Below, in pieces: positions 33,569 through 42,787 of a DNA stretch of 64,000 nucleotides (its first letter is position 1; the number at the start of each line of letters is the position of its first letter). The stretch is from NCBI GenBank assembly GCA_036645935.1, contig JAVXNE010000001.1, positions 124,001-188,000 on the forward strand, read 5' to 3'. The notes beneath the pieces were generated by a model. The model did no database searches. It saw nothing but the letters and a program-made list of their open reading frames with translations, and was not told the origin of the DNA. This DNA comes from JAUNBN01 sp036645935 (GTDB lineage: Bacteria; Bacillota; Clostridia; Oscillospirales; Ruminococcaceae). Made by a program: the position numbers and the translations under genes.

Positions 33569-34639
33569 ATGAACACGAAAATGACTGTCGCGATAATCTT
33601 CGGCGGCGTGACGAGCGAGCATGAGGTCTCGCTGAAATCGGCCGCTTCCGTTTTGCGCAATCTCTCTTCCGAGCGCTATGACGTCATAAAACTCGGTATA
33701 ACCAAGCGAGGATATTGGTTTGAAACCTCCGCAGAACCGGAAGCCATCGAGACCGGAGAGTGGGAGAATTCGCCCTCCAACGTATCCGCATTCATCAGCC
33801 CCGACCGCTCGGTGCATGGTATTGTTCGGATGCTTCCGAACGGACGTCACAAGAGCGTTTGCGTCGATGCCGTATTCCCCGTAATGCACGGCCGAAACGG
33901 TGAAGACGGCACGATTCAAGGTCTGTTTCAGCTTGCGGGTATACCATTTGTCGGCTGCGATTTGCTCTCGAGCGCCGTCTGCATGGATAAAGCGGTCGCC
34001 AACACGATACTCGACAATTTCGGAATACTTCGCGCTCCGTGGGCACTAATCACCGATTCACAGCGCAGCAGCCTCGATTCACTCGCCGCGGAATGGGAAT
34101 CTCGTTTCGGGTATCCTATGTTCGTGAAACCGGCAAACGCCGGCTCGTCGGTCGGAATCTCCAAAGCGCACGACCGCGCCGAGCTGCTCGATGCCGTTGA
34201 GCTCGCGTTCAAACACGATCGCAAGGTGCTCATTGAGCGCAATGTCGCCGGAAAAGAACTTGAGGTCTCGGTGCTCGGCAACGACGATCCCATCGCTTCT
34301 CTTGTCGGCGAGATTCTTTCCGCAAACGAATTCTACGACTACGACGCGAAATATTTCAACACACACAGCGACACCCGCATTCCCGCCGACATAACTCCCG
34401 AGCAGCAGGCATATATCCAGAAGACAGCGGTAACTGCCTACCGCGCGCTCGGCTGTGCCGGGCTCTCACGCGTCGACTTTCTCATGGATGCCACAACGGG
34501 GAAAATCTACCTCAACGAGCTCAACACTATACCCGGATTCACCTCAATAAGCATGTACGCGAAGATGTTTGCCGCGAGCGGCATATCGTATGGAGAGCTG
34601 CTCGACCGACTGTTCGCGCTCGCTCTCGAGAGAGATTGA
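33569..34639 (+). CDS. ddl: D-alanine--D-alanine ligase
   Basis: An ATP-grasp enzyme of 356 residues that makes D-Ala-D-Ala for peptidoglycan. The N-terminus has IFGGVTSEHEVSLKSA. The ATP-binding region has FVKPANAGSSVGISKA. The omega-loop contains NEFYDYDAKYF. The metal site is LNELNTIPGFTSIS near the end. The ATG at 33569 is preferred to the GTG at 33560 because that GTG is part of the GAGGTG ribosome binding site. murI follows after three bases, giving a wall-precursor pair. Confidence 0.96.
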   Translation: MNTKMTVAIIFGGVTSEHEVSLKSAASVLRNLSSERYDVIKLGITKRGYWFETSAEPEAIETGEWENSPSNVSAFISPDRSVHGIVRMLPNGRHKSVCVDAVFPVMHGRNGEDGTIQGLFQLAGIPFVGCDLLSSAVCMDKAVANTILDNFGILRAPWALITDSQRSSLDSLAAEWESRFGYPMFVKPANAGSSVGISKAHDRAELLDAVELAFKHDRKVLIERNVAGKELEVSVLGNDDPIASLVGEILSANEFYDYDAKYFNTHSDTRIPADITPEQQAYIQKTAVTAYRALGCAGLSRVDFLMDATTGKIYLNELNTIPGFTSISMYAKMFAASGISYGELLDRLFALALERD

Positions 34640-34642
34640 TCG

Positions 34643-35479
34643 ATGGATAAGCGTCCAATAGGTATCTTTGACTCCGGCCTTGGGGGTCTCACCGCAGTCA
34701 AAGAATTCGGTGAACTGAACTCTCGCGAGGATATAATATTCTTCGGCGACACAGCACGCGTGCCATATGGGACGCGCACCGCCGAGACGATAACTCAGTA
34801 TGCGCTTGAGGACATGTCCTTCCTGCTCTCGAAGGGCGTCAAACTTATAATTGCAGCATGCGGAACAGTCAGTTCGACACTTCCCGAGAGATACGCGAGA
34901 GCGTGCTCTGTGCCCTTTGTCGACGTTGTGGGTCCGACGGCCAGTGCGGCGGCAAGCGCGACCAAAAACGGAAAAATCGCAGTGCTCGGCACACCCGCGA
35001 CAATTCGCAGCGGTGCATTTGTGCGCGCGATTACCGCAATATCCCCCGATCTGCAATGCTTTCCCGTGGCGTGTCCGCTCTTCGTTCCGCTCGTCGAAAA
35101 CGGGTATTTCGGCTCGCAAAACGAGGTCGCACGCATAATTGCAAGACAGTATCTCGCACCGCTTGCCGAACGCGGAGTTGACACCGTGCTGCTCGGTTGC
35201 ACACATTACCCGCTGCTTTCCGATGTCATCTTCGAAGCGTTGGACGGCAGAGCAACACTTATAAACAGCGGGCGCGAGACGGTTATCCACGTGCTGTCCT
35301 TCCTTGAAAAACTCGGGCTCGAAAATAATTCCGGAGGAGAGTGGCAGCTCTTCACCTCGGATAATCCCGATGGCTTTTCATCTCTCGGAGAGATCTTTTT
35401 GGGGCACGCGCTGCGCCACGAGGTGAAACGCGCGGACATCTTTTCAGTTTCACTCAACAAATGCTTCAGAGGTGTGTGA
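34643..35479 (+). CDS. murI: Glutamate racemase
   Basis: A 278-residue enzyme that makes D-glutamate for peptidoglycan. Blocks are IGIFDSGLGGLTAVKE with catalytic Asp, AACGTVSS with the first catalytic Cys, and LLGCTHYPLL with the second. The first Cys is followed by Gly rather than the common Asn (CNT), a variant that I believe also occurs in other clostridial enzymes. It overlaps the next gene by one base (TGATG) and follows ddl closely. Confidence 0.95.
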   Translation: MDKRPIGIFDSGLGGLTAVKEFGELNSREDIIFFGDTARVPYGTRTAETITQYALEDMSFLLSKGVKLIIAACGTVSSTLPERYARACSVPFVDVVGPTASAAASATKNGKIAVLGTPATIRSGAFVRAITAISPDLQCFPVACPLFVPLVENGYFGSQNEVARIIARQYLAPLAERGVDTVLLGCTHYPLLSDVIFEALDGRATLINSGRETVIHVLSFLEKLGLENNSGGEWQLFTSDNPDGFSSLGEIFLGHALRHEVKRADIFSVSLNKCFRGV

Positions 35480-35913
35480 TGGATAATTGTTACACCATAA
35501 CAATCGACGGAAAGCAAGAGGCAACGGACACCACCGAGCACGTCTCGCTCTCAACGCTGGGACATTTTTCTCGCAAAGGAAACACCTTTTGCATTGAATA
35601 CGAGGAGAGTGAGACAACCGGATTTGCCGGAAATGTCACCACCCTCGTCGTTGAGGACTCGCAGCGCGCAACGCTTCGCAGATCCGGCAAAACCAACTCC
35701 GAGCTCGTCATTGAACCGGGGCAAAAGCATCTTTGCCACTACGATGCAGGCGAGGTTTCCTTTGTCATCGGTGTACTCGCGGACAGAATACAAAACCGTC
35801 TGGGAGATCGCGGAGGTGAACTGAAACTGCGCTACGCACTCGATTTTAACTCAAATGCCGTCTCGGTAAATGAGCTCAATATTACTGTCAGGGAGAACAC
35901 TACGAATGCATGA
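35479..35913 (+). CDS. DUF1934 (YwiB-like) beta-barrel protein
   Basis: A 144-residue soluble protein of the DUF1934 family with a predicted calycin-like barrel and unknown function. The family pattern is visible in HFSRKGNTFCIEYEESETTG and in the later ELKLRYALDFNSN. It overlaps both neighbours: its ATG shares a base with the murI stop, and its end overlaps argS by eight bases. The pairing with argS matches ywiB-argS of Bacillus, which supports the assignment. Confidence 0.85.
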   Translation: MDNCYTITIDGKQEATDTTEHVSLSTLGHFSRKGNTFCIEYEESETTGFAGNVTTLVVEDSQRATLRRSGKTNSELVIEPGQKHLCHYDAGEVSFVIGVLADRIQNRLGDRGGELKLRYALDFNSNAVSVNELNITVRENTTNA

Positions 35914-37594
35914 TCCGATATCCACCGCTAAACAGCAAGTTCGCAAGCTTGTGCTTGCAGCGTTCGATGAAGCCAAATTGGAGGGAGCGCTGCCCGACTT
36001 TCCAATGCCGGATTTTGCGGTCGATCTTCCGGCTGAAACCTCGCACGGAGACTTCGCGGTAAACGCCGCGCTCGTGAGTGCTAAACCATTTTCAATGTCT
36101 CCTCGCGACATAGCTCAAGCGCTCTTCGAGCGGATCAAGCTTGCAGACAGCCTATTTTCCAAAGCGGAAATCGCAGGACCCGGATTTCTCAATTTCTTCA
36201 CCGACAGCCGGTTTTGTTCCGACGTCGTATTGCAGATTCTCCGCGAGAAAGACGGCTATGGCCGAACCGACACATTGCACGGCGAGAAGATCATGGTCGA
36301 GTTTGTATCCGCCAATCCGACCGGGCCGATGCACCTCGGAAACGCGCGCGGAGGCGCACTCGGGGACTGTCTCGCAAGCGTGCTTGAAACTGCCGGTGCG
36401 CGCGTGACACGCGAGTTTTACGTCAACGACGCCGGAAACCAAATCGAAAAATTCGCCTGTTCTCTCGAGGCGCGTTATCTTCAGCTTTATAAAGACGATA
36501 TCCCTTTCCCTGAGGACGGATATCAGGGCGAAGACATAACGCGTCGCGCCGAAGAGTTCGCAGAGATAAACGGAGATTCCTATCTCTCCGCCGCACCGCA
36601 AGCGCGGCGTGACGCGCTTGTCGCCTATGCCCTGCCCGCCAATATTGAGCAGTTGCGGCATGATCTTGAGACCTACCGCATCCACTACGACGTGTGGTTT
36701 CGTGAAAGCTCACTTTATGAGAGCGGCCTTGTCAACAAGGTGCTCGGCATTTTAAAGGATAAGGGCGCAACATACGAGAATGACGGCGCGATTTGGTACA
36801 AGGCAACCGACTACGGCGCGGAAAAGGACGAGGTTCTCGTGCGTTCAAACGGAATTCCCACCTATTTTGCCGCCGATATCGCCTATCATTATGACAAATT
36901 CGCGGTTCGCGGCTTTGAGCGAGTCATCAACGTCTGGGGGGCTGACCATCACGGCCACGTCTCGCGGCTCAAGGGTGCGATGAACGCGATTGGACTGGAC
37001 GGTTCTAAACTCGACGTCGTGCTTATGCAACTCGTCCGCCTCGTGAGAGATGGGGAACCCGTCCGCATGAGCAAGCGCACCGGAAAAGCGATAACGCTCA
37101 CCGATCTGCTCGAGGAGATTCCGATTGACGCCGCGCGCTTTTTCTTCAATCTGCGCGAGCCGAAAAGCCATTTTGAGTTTGATCTCGACCTCGCGGTCAA
37201 GGAAAGCTCAGACAACCCTGTTTACTACGTACAATACGCTCATGCACGCATTTGCAGCATCCTCAAAAACCTTGATGCTCAAGGATATGAAACCGATAAC
37301 TTCGATGGATGCGACCTCTCTCTGCTGTGCGAGCCAGACGAGCTTGCGCTCATCAAACACCTCGCGAAGCTGCCTTTTGAGATCACCGCCGCCGCATGCG
37401 AATATGATCCCGCACGCATCACGCGCTACACCGTCGAACTTGCGGGAATGTTCCATCGCTTTTACACTAGCTGTCGTGTCAAGGACTGTGAAGCCGACCT
37501 GTGTCTTGCGCGCACCGCACTTTGCCGAGCAACCAAACAGGTAGTTGCAAATTGCCTTGCGCTGCTTAAGATAAATGCGCCCGAAAGCATGTGA
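35906..37594 (+). CDS. argS: Arginyl-tRNA synthetase
   Basis: Class I synthetase of 562 residues. The Arg-specific N-terminal domain has PDFAVDLPAETSHGDFAVNAA. The HIGH motif is VSANPTGPMHLGNARGGA. The KMSKS-like loop is VRMSKRTGKAITL. The DALR anticodon domain forms the C-terminus. The ATG at 35906 lies inside the end of the ywiB-like gene with GGGAGA nine bases upstream. It is coupled to the wall-precursor genes ddl and murI. Confidence 0.96.
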   Translation: MHDPISTAKQQVRKLVLAAFDEAKLEGALPDFPMPDFAVDLPAETSHGDFAVNAALVSAKPFSMSPRDIAQALFERIKLADSLFSKAEIAGPGFLNFFTDSRFCSDVVLQILREKDGYGRTDTLHGEKIMVEFVSANPTGPMHLGNARGGALGDCLASVLETAGARVTREFYVNDAGNQIEKFACSLEARYLQLYKDDIPFPEDGYQGEDITRRAEEFAEINGDSYLSAAPQARRDALVAYALPANIEQLRHDLETYRIHYDVWFRESSLYESGLVNKVLGILKDKGATYENDGAIWYKATDYGAEKDEVLVRSNGIPTYFAADIAYHYDKFAVRGFERVINVWGADHHGHVSRLKGAMNAIGLDGSKLDVVLMQLVRLVRDGEPVRMSKRTGKAITLTDLLEEIPIDAARFFFNLREPKSHFEFDLDLAVKESSDNPVYYVQYAHARICSILKNLDAQGYETDNFDGCDLSLLCEPDELALIKHLAKLPFEITAAACEYDPARITRYTVELAGMFHRFYTSCRVKDCEADLCLARTALCRATKQVVANCLALLKINAPESM

Positions 37595-37615
37595 CACCAG
37601 AAAGGAACGCACCAT

Positions 37616-38179
37616 ATGTATCTCAATTCGTTTAACGGTTTTAACGGAAGTGCTGACAGTCTCTCCAATCCATACACGTCCCGGCAACCTGGATCGAAAA
37701 AGCAGAATAACGTCGCCGTTCTTTTGGCTCTCTTCACCGGCTTACTGTTTTTTCTTTTCGGAGTCTTTGCGAATTCATCGATTCTCATATTTGTCCTGCT
37801 CTTGATTGTAATAATCGGAGCAGTTATTGCGGTGTTCCAAATTAAGAAAAAAGGCAGGTCGCGCGGTGGCGCAGGACGCGTGGTTCAAGCAGGGCATCTC
37901 TGCGATGATGCGGGCCACGAATCGGAGGATGCAAATAGCGCTCTCGCGCTCTCGGACATGCAGGATGGCTATTCAACTTTCTCGACAACCGATTCCGGCC
38001 GACAACAAGCCGCGAGCTATGCCGCCCGTCACGACTATATCTACAAACGCATTGAAAAAATGTCTCCGGAAGATTTTTCCAAGAAGATGGATGAGCTTGG
38101 CAGTCTGCTTGACTCCGGCATGATTGGACGCGAGGAATATAATGCCAAGCGGCATGAATACGCACAGAACACCCGCTGA
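37616..38179 (+). CDS. Small membrane protein with C-terminal SHOCT domain
   Basis: A 187-residue protein. An Asn/Ser-rich N-terminus precedes two membrane helices (about 33-52 and 55-75), then a basic segment (KKKGRSRGG) and a low-complexity stretch. The end, LGSLLDSGMIGREEYNAKRHEY, matches the SHOCT short C-terminal motif found in many membrane proteins and thought to aid oligomerisation. The precise role is unknown. AAAGGA precedes the ATG. It lies 21 bases after argS and is probably co-transcribed. Confidence 0.75.
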   Translation: MYLNSFNGFNGSADSLSNPYTSRQPGSKKQNNVAVLLALFTGLLFFLFGVFANSSILIFVLLLIVIIGAVIAVFQIKKKGRSRGGAGRVVQAGHLCDDAGHESEDANSALALSDMQDGYSTFSTTDSGRQQAASYAARHDYIYKRIEKMSPEDFSKKMDELGSLLDSGMIGREEYNAKRHEYAQNTR

Positions 38180-38265
38180 GTTATACGCCGTATCTATGTG
38201 AGCAATCTGATTGCCCGTCGCCCTGCAACATGGCGCAGTCACACTGCGTAAACAGACAAAAACAG

Positions 38266-38346
38266 AAACCGATGCCCGCGATCCGCTTTTCAGGATATGT
38301 CACTCTGATTGCGTATCGACGAACATCGGTTTTTTGAATGCAACTT
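38266..38346. terminator. Bidirectional terminator between SHOCT and CinA-fusion genes
   Basis: AACCGATG and CATCGGTT (38267-38274 and 38334-38341) are perfect complements enclosing about 60 bases. T6 follows on the right and a T-rich run on the leftward strand. The large loop lowers confidence. Confidence 0.5.
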
Positions 38347-38462
38347 TATCAACAATATCTGCGAACAGTCTCTTCATTCAGCACGACGCCACAAGCGCCG
38401 GGACGAGTGTTAAAGAAGCCGCCCGATCCAACCGGCATGCACCCGAACTTTGCGGGCAGTGA

Positions 38463-41400
38463 TTACCACTTCATCTCGGCAAAAGTAACCCCGCTGTAAT
38501 AGTGGCCGAGTATCTGCTTGTAATCCCAGTTCAATGCGAGCGCGTATTCATTTGCGCCCGCCTTGCTCATCCCAACTCCATGGCCGCGACCCGTCACGGT
38601 GAAAATCGCCTGAGTGCCCTTCCACGTAAGCTTGAAGTTGGATGACTCAAGACCGAGGCATTTGTCGCGCAGCTCGGCTCCCGTCGTCTGCTTTTGATCG
38701 TCTATCCACACCTCTTTGGCATATCCGCCGGAGGTCATCGTTGTGATTTTGATCCAGTTTTGATTGTCGTTCGAGAGCGTCACCGCATAATAGCTCTCGA
38801 GGCGTGATTTCAGCGCATCCTTCGTCATTGTAACCGTGCTCGTAAAGCCCTTGACCTGATAGTCATATCGGCTGTCCACCGGCACGAGATATGGAAACTC
38901 CTCGCCGAAAATCTCGGCGGCAGAATTGGTTCTGCCCGAGCTTATTGCAAAATACGGTGTAAACGCAATCTCTCCCTCGTAATAAATTCCCTCGTTTATA
39001 ACCGAGCTCACGAGTGCTGTGATATTGTCGCTCGCGCTCGCGCCCTGCACAAGTGGGGCCTCAGTCAGGTTGTATGAATAGCGTAGCCATGAACTTGCCG
39101 CGACGGCCTGCGCCTTAATCGCCTCGGGGCTGTAAGAATCGTCCATCTCTGCTGCGACCATCTTGCTTATTATTCTCAGCGGTGTGTCGGTCATCACACT
39201 GCCGTTCATTGTGACTCTTATCACATTCTGCCCGTCAACCACGTCGGAGGGCTGTGGTTTGGGAGTGCCTACAGGCTTCACTTGCCCTCCGCTTGCAACT
39301 GTTGCAGCCGGATCGGTTTCACCGGCGCTCTTTTCGTTGGCAAGCAACCAATTGCGCCATTTGTCGCGCTCGATCACCTCGTTGATGTTGGGCGAGAGTG
39401 ACGCCAATTTGTAGTATTGCTCGGGATAGAGAGCCACCATATTTTTCTGAAACATCTGGTCGTTCATCGTAACCGTCTCGCCCTCACGCACGCGACGCGC
39501 AACGACAACAAGCTTTTCACCCTGCCATCCGTCGAGATCCGTCACGAGAGTGAGGAATTTGTCCGACGAGACGATACTCGTGTTAATTGTCATAACAGAA
39601 CGTATTTTAAGATCGACAACAAAATTTTCAAACGCCGCTGCATCTGGAAAGGATACCGATTTATAAAAATCATCAAGCTTTCCAAACTCAGGGTTTTCGT
39701 TTGCGATAAACACCGAGGCTATCTTATAATCGGCGCTGCCGCTTGCCGTTGTAAAGTTAAAGAGATAGTCAACACTGGCAAGAGCCTTGCTGCTCTCAGA
39801 CGCAAGCTCGCGCAGCGGGCCGAATACCTGGCCCGAATCGGTGCTTCTCCCGTACACAATGGTGTTTTGTTGCTCGACCGAGGTCCCGCCTTCAATCGGG
39901 TCGGCGGCGGCCGGTGCCGACTGCGGTTCGAGAATATAAGGGCAGCCGAGCGTGTTTTTCGAGCCGCTGAAATCGTGATTGGAATAGAACCCATCGCCCT
40001 TGTCGCGCACCACAACACAGTCGACCGCGCCGCCGTTTGAGGACAGCCAGCCGACGGTGTCGGGGTTTTGCTCGAATAATGACGTCAGCGCGTCGGCGCT
40101 CTGCCCCGATGTATAGGTACTTTGAAGCTCGCTGTAAACGCTCTCATCCAACCGGTTTCGGAGCGCGCGCACGCCCATAAACATCCCCGAAAACATCACA
40201 CCGGCACAGAGCACGCCGATAATTCCCTTTTCGACGGCGAGGCTTGATTTTTTACGGGGCCTGCCTTTTTTGTCAACGTCTGCAATGTCTTTTACAGAGA
40301 ATTCCCGAGCATCCTCAATCGGCAGCCCTCCGAGCACGCGGCGCACCATATCGAATGCGTTCTGCACACACAGCTCGCGAATGCTCTCGCGAGAGCGCAT
40401 GTTTCCGAACATGAACTTCTTGACGAGAACCTTGGATTTATCGGCAACGGATATGTAGACGAGCCCGACCGGCTTGTCGATGTATCCCTCGTTTGTCGAC
40501 CCCGCAATCCCAGTTATTCCAACCGCGACGTCGGCATGGCCGCGAGACAGCGCTCCATTGGCCATCTCGGCAGCTGTGGCTGAACTTACGGCGGTGTATT
40601 TGCGCAGCAGCGAGGGATCTATCCCGAGGCTTGACTGTTTAGCCCTGTTAGAATATGCGGCGGTTCCGAGATCAAACACCTTGGACGCGCCGGGAACGGC
40701 GGTTATTCTGGATGCCATCAATCCGCCTGTACAGCTCTCCGCAACCGATATTTTGGACGACGACTTCACGAGCATATCGACAACGACCTCGTTCATCTCA
40801 CGGTCGTCTTCCGAAAATATGAATTCCCCGAGCCTGTCGCGAAAAAGCTGAAGTTTCTGCTCAAGCAAATTTTGTGCGCCTTCATCAGAGCGAGCCCGCG
40901 CGCTGATATTGATGTGAACCTCCCACGGCTTTGCGTAGAGAGCCGCGCTGGGATTGTCTCCGTAGAGCAGATCCCTGCACTTTTCTTCGAGCGCTGATTC
41001 GCCTATTCCGAACACGTGCAGTGAGCGGTGAGCAGCTTTCACATCGGCCATCTGCCCCAGCCGCGGCTTGACCTCGTTCAAAAACATTGGCTCAAGCTCA
41101 AACGGTGGCCCCGGGAGCAAAATTATTGCCTGGTTTTTGCTGCGCACAAAAATACCGGGAGCAGTGCCGTTGCTGTTTTTCAGCACCTCTGCGCCCTCAA
41201 GTACATATGCCTGTTTGAGGTTATTGGCGGTCATCTCGAGACCACGCTGTGCAAAAAACGCACGCATGCTCTCCTCCGCCTCGTCGTTTTTCACGAGCTT
41301 CATGCCGAGTGCTTTGGCAACCGTCTCTTTGGTGAGATCGTCCTCTGTCGGTCCGAGACCGCCTGTGAACACGATGACATGGCTGCGCCTTACAGCGGCC

Positions 41401-41561
41401 TTAACGGCCTCTATTATATCGCGCGCCTTGTCTCCGATCACGCACTGGCGATGGACATCGTAACCCAACATCGACATCTCGCGAGCCAGAAATGCGGTGT
41501 TCGTGTTCACCGTAGTTCCTGCGAGCAGCTCGTCACCGACCGATATTATTTCGGCTTTCAT
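38463..41561 (-). CDS. cinA: Fusion: CinA + membrane helix + inactive sortase-like domain + SpoIID/LytB domain
   Basis: One uninterrupted frame of 1032 residues. Residues 1-412 are a complete CinA. The MoCF-like part has TGGLGPTEDDLTKE (66-79); the C-terminal NMN-deamidase part has AESCTGGLMASRI (274-286) and VGITGIAG (347-354). After a basic stretch (KKGRPRKKSS) a membrane helix spans about 446-465. Residues 487-700 resemble a class B sortase, but His, Cys and Arg are replaced by Arg572, Asp675 and Lys683. A Pro/Ser-rich linker follows. Residues 780-1032 are a SpoIID/LytB domain with SYSPEAIKAQAVAASSW (809-825) and GRGHGVGMSKAGANEYA (991-1007). CinA would be inside and the rest outside the cell. 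GGAGG precedes the ATG. It follows iscS-thiI by 25 bases. Ordinary CinA is about 410 residues. Confidence 0.88.
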   Translation of the reverse strand: MKAEIISVGDELLAGTTVNTNTAFLAREMSMLGYDVHRQCVIGDKARDIIEAVKAAVRRSHVIVFTGGLGPTEDDLTKETVAKALGMKLVKNDEAEESMRAFFAQRGLEMTANNLKQAYVLEGAEVLKNSNGTAPGIFVRSKNQAIILLPGPPFELEPMFLNEVKPRLGQMADVKAAHRSLHVFGIGESALEEKCRDLLYGDNPSAALYAKPWEVHINISARARSDEGAQNLLEQKLQLFRDRLGEFIFSEDDREMNEVVVDMLVKSSSKISVAESCTGGLMASRITAVPGASKVFDLGTAAYSNRAKQSSLGIDPSLLRKYTAVSSATAAEMANGALSRGHADVAVGITGIAGSTNEGYIDKPVGLVYISVADKSKVLVKKFMFGNMRSRESIRELCVQNAFDMVRRVLGGLPIEDAREFSVKDIADVDKKGRPRKKSSLAVEKGIIGVLCAGVMFSGMFMGVRALRNRLDESVYSELQSTYTSGQSADALTSLFEQNPDTVGWLSSNGGAVDCVVVRDKGDGFYSNHDFSGSKNTLGCPYILEPQSAPAAADPIEGGTSVEQQNTIVYGRSTDSGQVFGPLRELASESSKALASVDYLFNFTTASGSADYKIASVFIANENPEFGKLDDFYKSVSFPDAAAFENFVVDLKIRSVMTINTSIVSSDKFLTLVTDLDGWQGEKLVVVARRVREGETVTMNDQMFQKNMVALYPEQYYKLASLSPNINEVIERDKWRNWLLANEKSAGETDPAATVASGGQVKPVGTPKPQPSDVVDGQNVIRVTMNGSVMTDTPLRIISKMVAAEMDDSYSPEAIKAQAVAASSWLRYSYNLTEAPLVQGASASDNITALVSSVINEGIYYEGEIAFTPYFAISSGRTNSAAEIFGEEFPYLVPVDSRYDYQVKGFTSTVTMTKDALKSRLESYYAVTLSNDNQNWIKITTMTSGGYAKEVWIDDQKQTTGAELRDKCLGLESSNFKLTWKGTQAIFTVTGRGHGVGMSKAGANEYALALNWDYKQILGHYYSGVTFAEMKW

Positions 41562-41586
41562 ATATTGTTAGCCTCCAATTGGGAAG

Positions 41587-42765
41587 TCAATCAGAAAAGT
41601 GTTTCATTACTACTGTGCGCTGAGAAGCCGCGCGTGTTTCAAGGGAATTTAAGTCAAGCAGTGTCTCGGCCGCAAATATGTCGTCGATGCGCGGCTTGGT
41701 TTTGGGATGTCTCGGGGTGAAAACGGTGCAGCAGTCCTCATATGGCTCGATTGAAATATCAAAGGTATCTATCCTGCGCGCCGCCTCGACAATTTCATTT
41801 TTATCATTGCCGATAAGCGGACGAAGCACCGGCACTGCGGCGGCCTCGTCAGTGCATGCTATCGCAGAGAGCGTCTGGGACGCCACCTGTGCAAGACTCT
41901 CGCCTGTGATGATTGCGCCACAGCTCTCGGCCGCACAGATGATGTTGGTTATGCGCAGCATAGACCTGCGCATAAGCACCGTGAACAACTCTTCGGGGCA
42001 GCTCTCGCGCAGTGCAACCTGGGTTTCGGTGAACGGAACGCAGATAAGCGCAAGATTTCCGCACCAGCGGCTCAGGACACTCGCGAGACGGTCGACCTTG
42101 TCGAGCGCGCGCTCGCTCGTGTATGGCGGGGACATAAAGTGCACCGCAACGAGGTCAAGGCCTCTTCTCGCCGCCATAAACGCAGCAACAGGACTGTCTA
42201 TTCCGCCCGAGAGCATCACGGCTGCACGGCCGCTCGTTCCTGTCGGCATACCACCGGCCCCTGTAACGCTCCCACCGTGGACGTAGGCTGCGTAATCGCG
42301 CACCTCGACGACGACATTGACATCAGGGTCTGTCATTGCCACTGTGAGGTGCGGAAATCTTTCGAGAATGTATCCGCCCAGCTCGCAGCCGATCTGCGGA
42401 GAATTCAGCGGGAAGCTCTTATCCGAACGCTTGGCGCTCACGCGGAAGGTTTTTGCCGCAGCGAGTTCGCCGCCGAGCCGTTCCACCGCCGCACGCTCAA
42501 TTTCCACGATGTCTTTTTGCACTTCTCCCGCCTTGCTGAGCGCCGAAATGCCAAACACACGGCTCATCAGCTCAAATGCCTGATTGACGTCTGCTTCGTC
42601 GTCCTGCGGCTCGACATAGACGGTCGACTGCGCCTTATAAACTCTGAACTTGCCCACAGTCGCGACGCGCCGGCGTATCGTCTTGAGCAGTGCGCTCTCG
42701 AACACAGGTCGGTTCTGTCCCTTGAGAGCCAGCTCTCCATATTTTGCAAGAATAATCTCTCTCAT
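41587..42765 (-). CDS. thiI: tRNA 4-thiouridine synthase ThiI
   Basis: A 392-residue sulfurtransferase that adenylates U8 of tRNA for thiolation and may feed thiamine thiazole synthesis. It has the N-terminal ferredoxin-like and THUMP domains (from REIILAKYGELALKGQNR), then a PP-loop ATPase with SGGIDSPVAAF. The C-terminal rhodanese of the E. coli enzyme is absent, as in most Firmicutes. I chose the ATG at 42765, preceded by AAGGAGA. The partner cysteine desulfurase gene lies 22 bases upstream, the usual NifZ/IscS-ThiI pairing. Confidence 0.94.
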   Translation of the reverse strand: MREIILAKYGELALKGQNRPVFESALLKTIRRRVATVGKFRVYKAQSTVYVEPQDDEADVNQAFELMSRVFGISALSKAGEVQKDIVEIERAAVERLGGELAAAKTFRVSAKRSDKSFPLNSPQIGCELGGYILERFPHLTVAMTDPDVNVVVEVRDYAAYVHGGSVTGAGGMPTGTSGRAAVMLSGGIDSPVAAFMAARRGLDLVAVHFMSPPYTSERALDKVDRLASVLSRWCGNLALICVPFTETQVALRESCPEELFTVLMRRSMLRITNIICAAESCGAIITGESLAQVASQTLSAIACTDEAAAVPVLRPLIGNDKNEIVEAARRIDTFDISIEPYEDCCTVFTPRHPKTKPRIDDIFAAETLLDLNSLETRAASQRTVVMKHFSD

Positions 42766-42787
42766 TAATCTCCTTGTTGTGCTCGCG

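Noticed and set aside
34850..34880. Gly replacing Asn after the first catalytic Cys of MurI
   Set aside because: The CGTVSS variant is, to my knowledge, seen in other clostridial glutamate racemases, so I do not treat it as a defect.
34544..35290. Leftward open frame of 248 codons
   Set aside because: Antisense to ddl and murI; the product is not recognisable.
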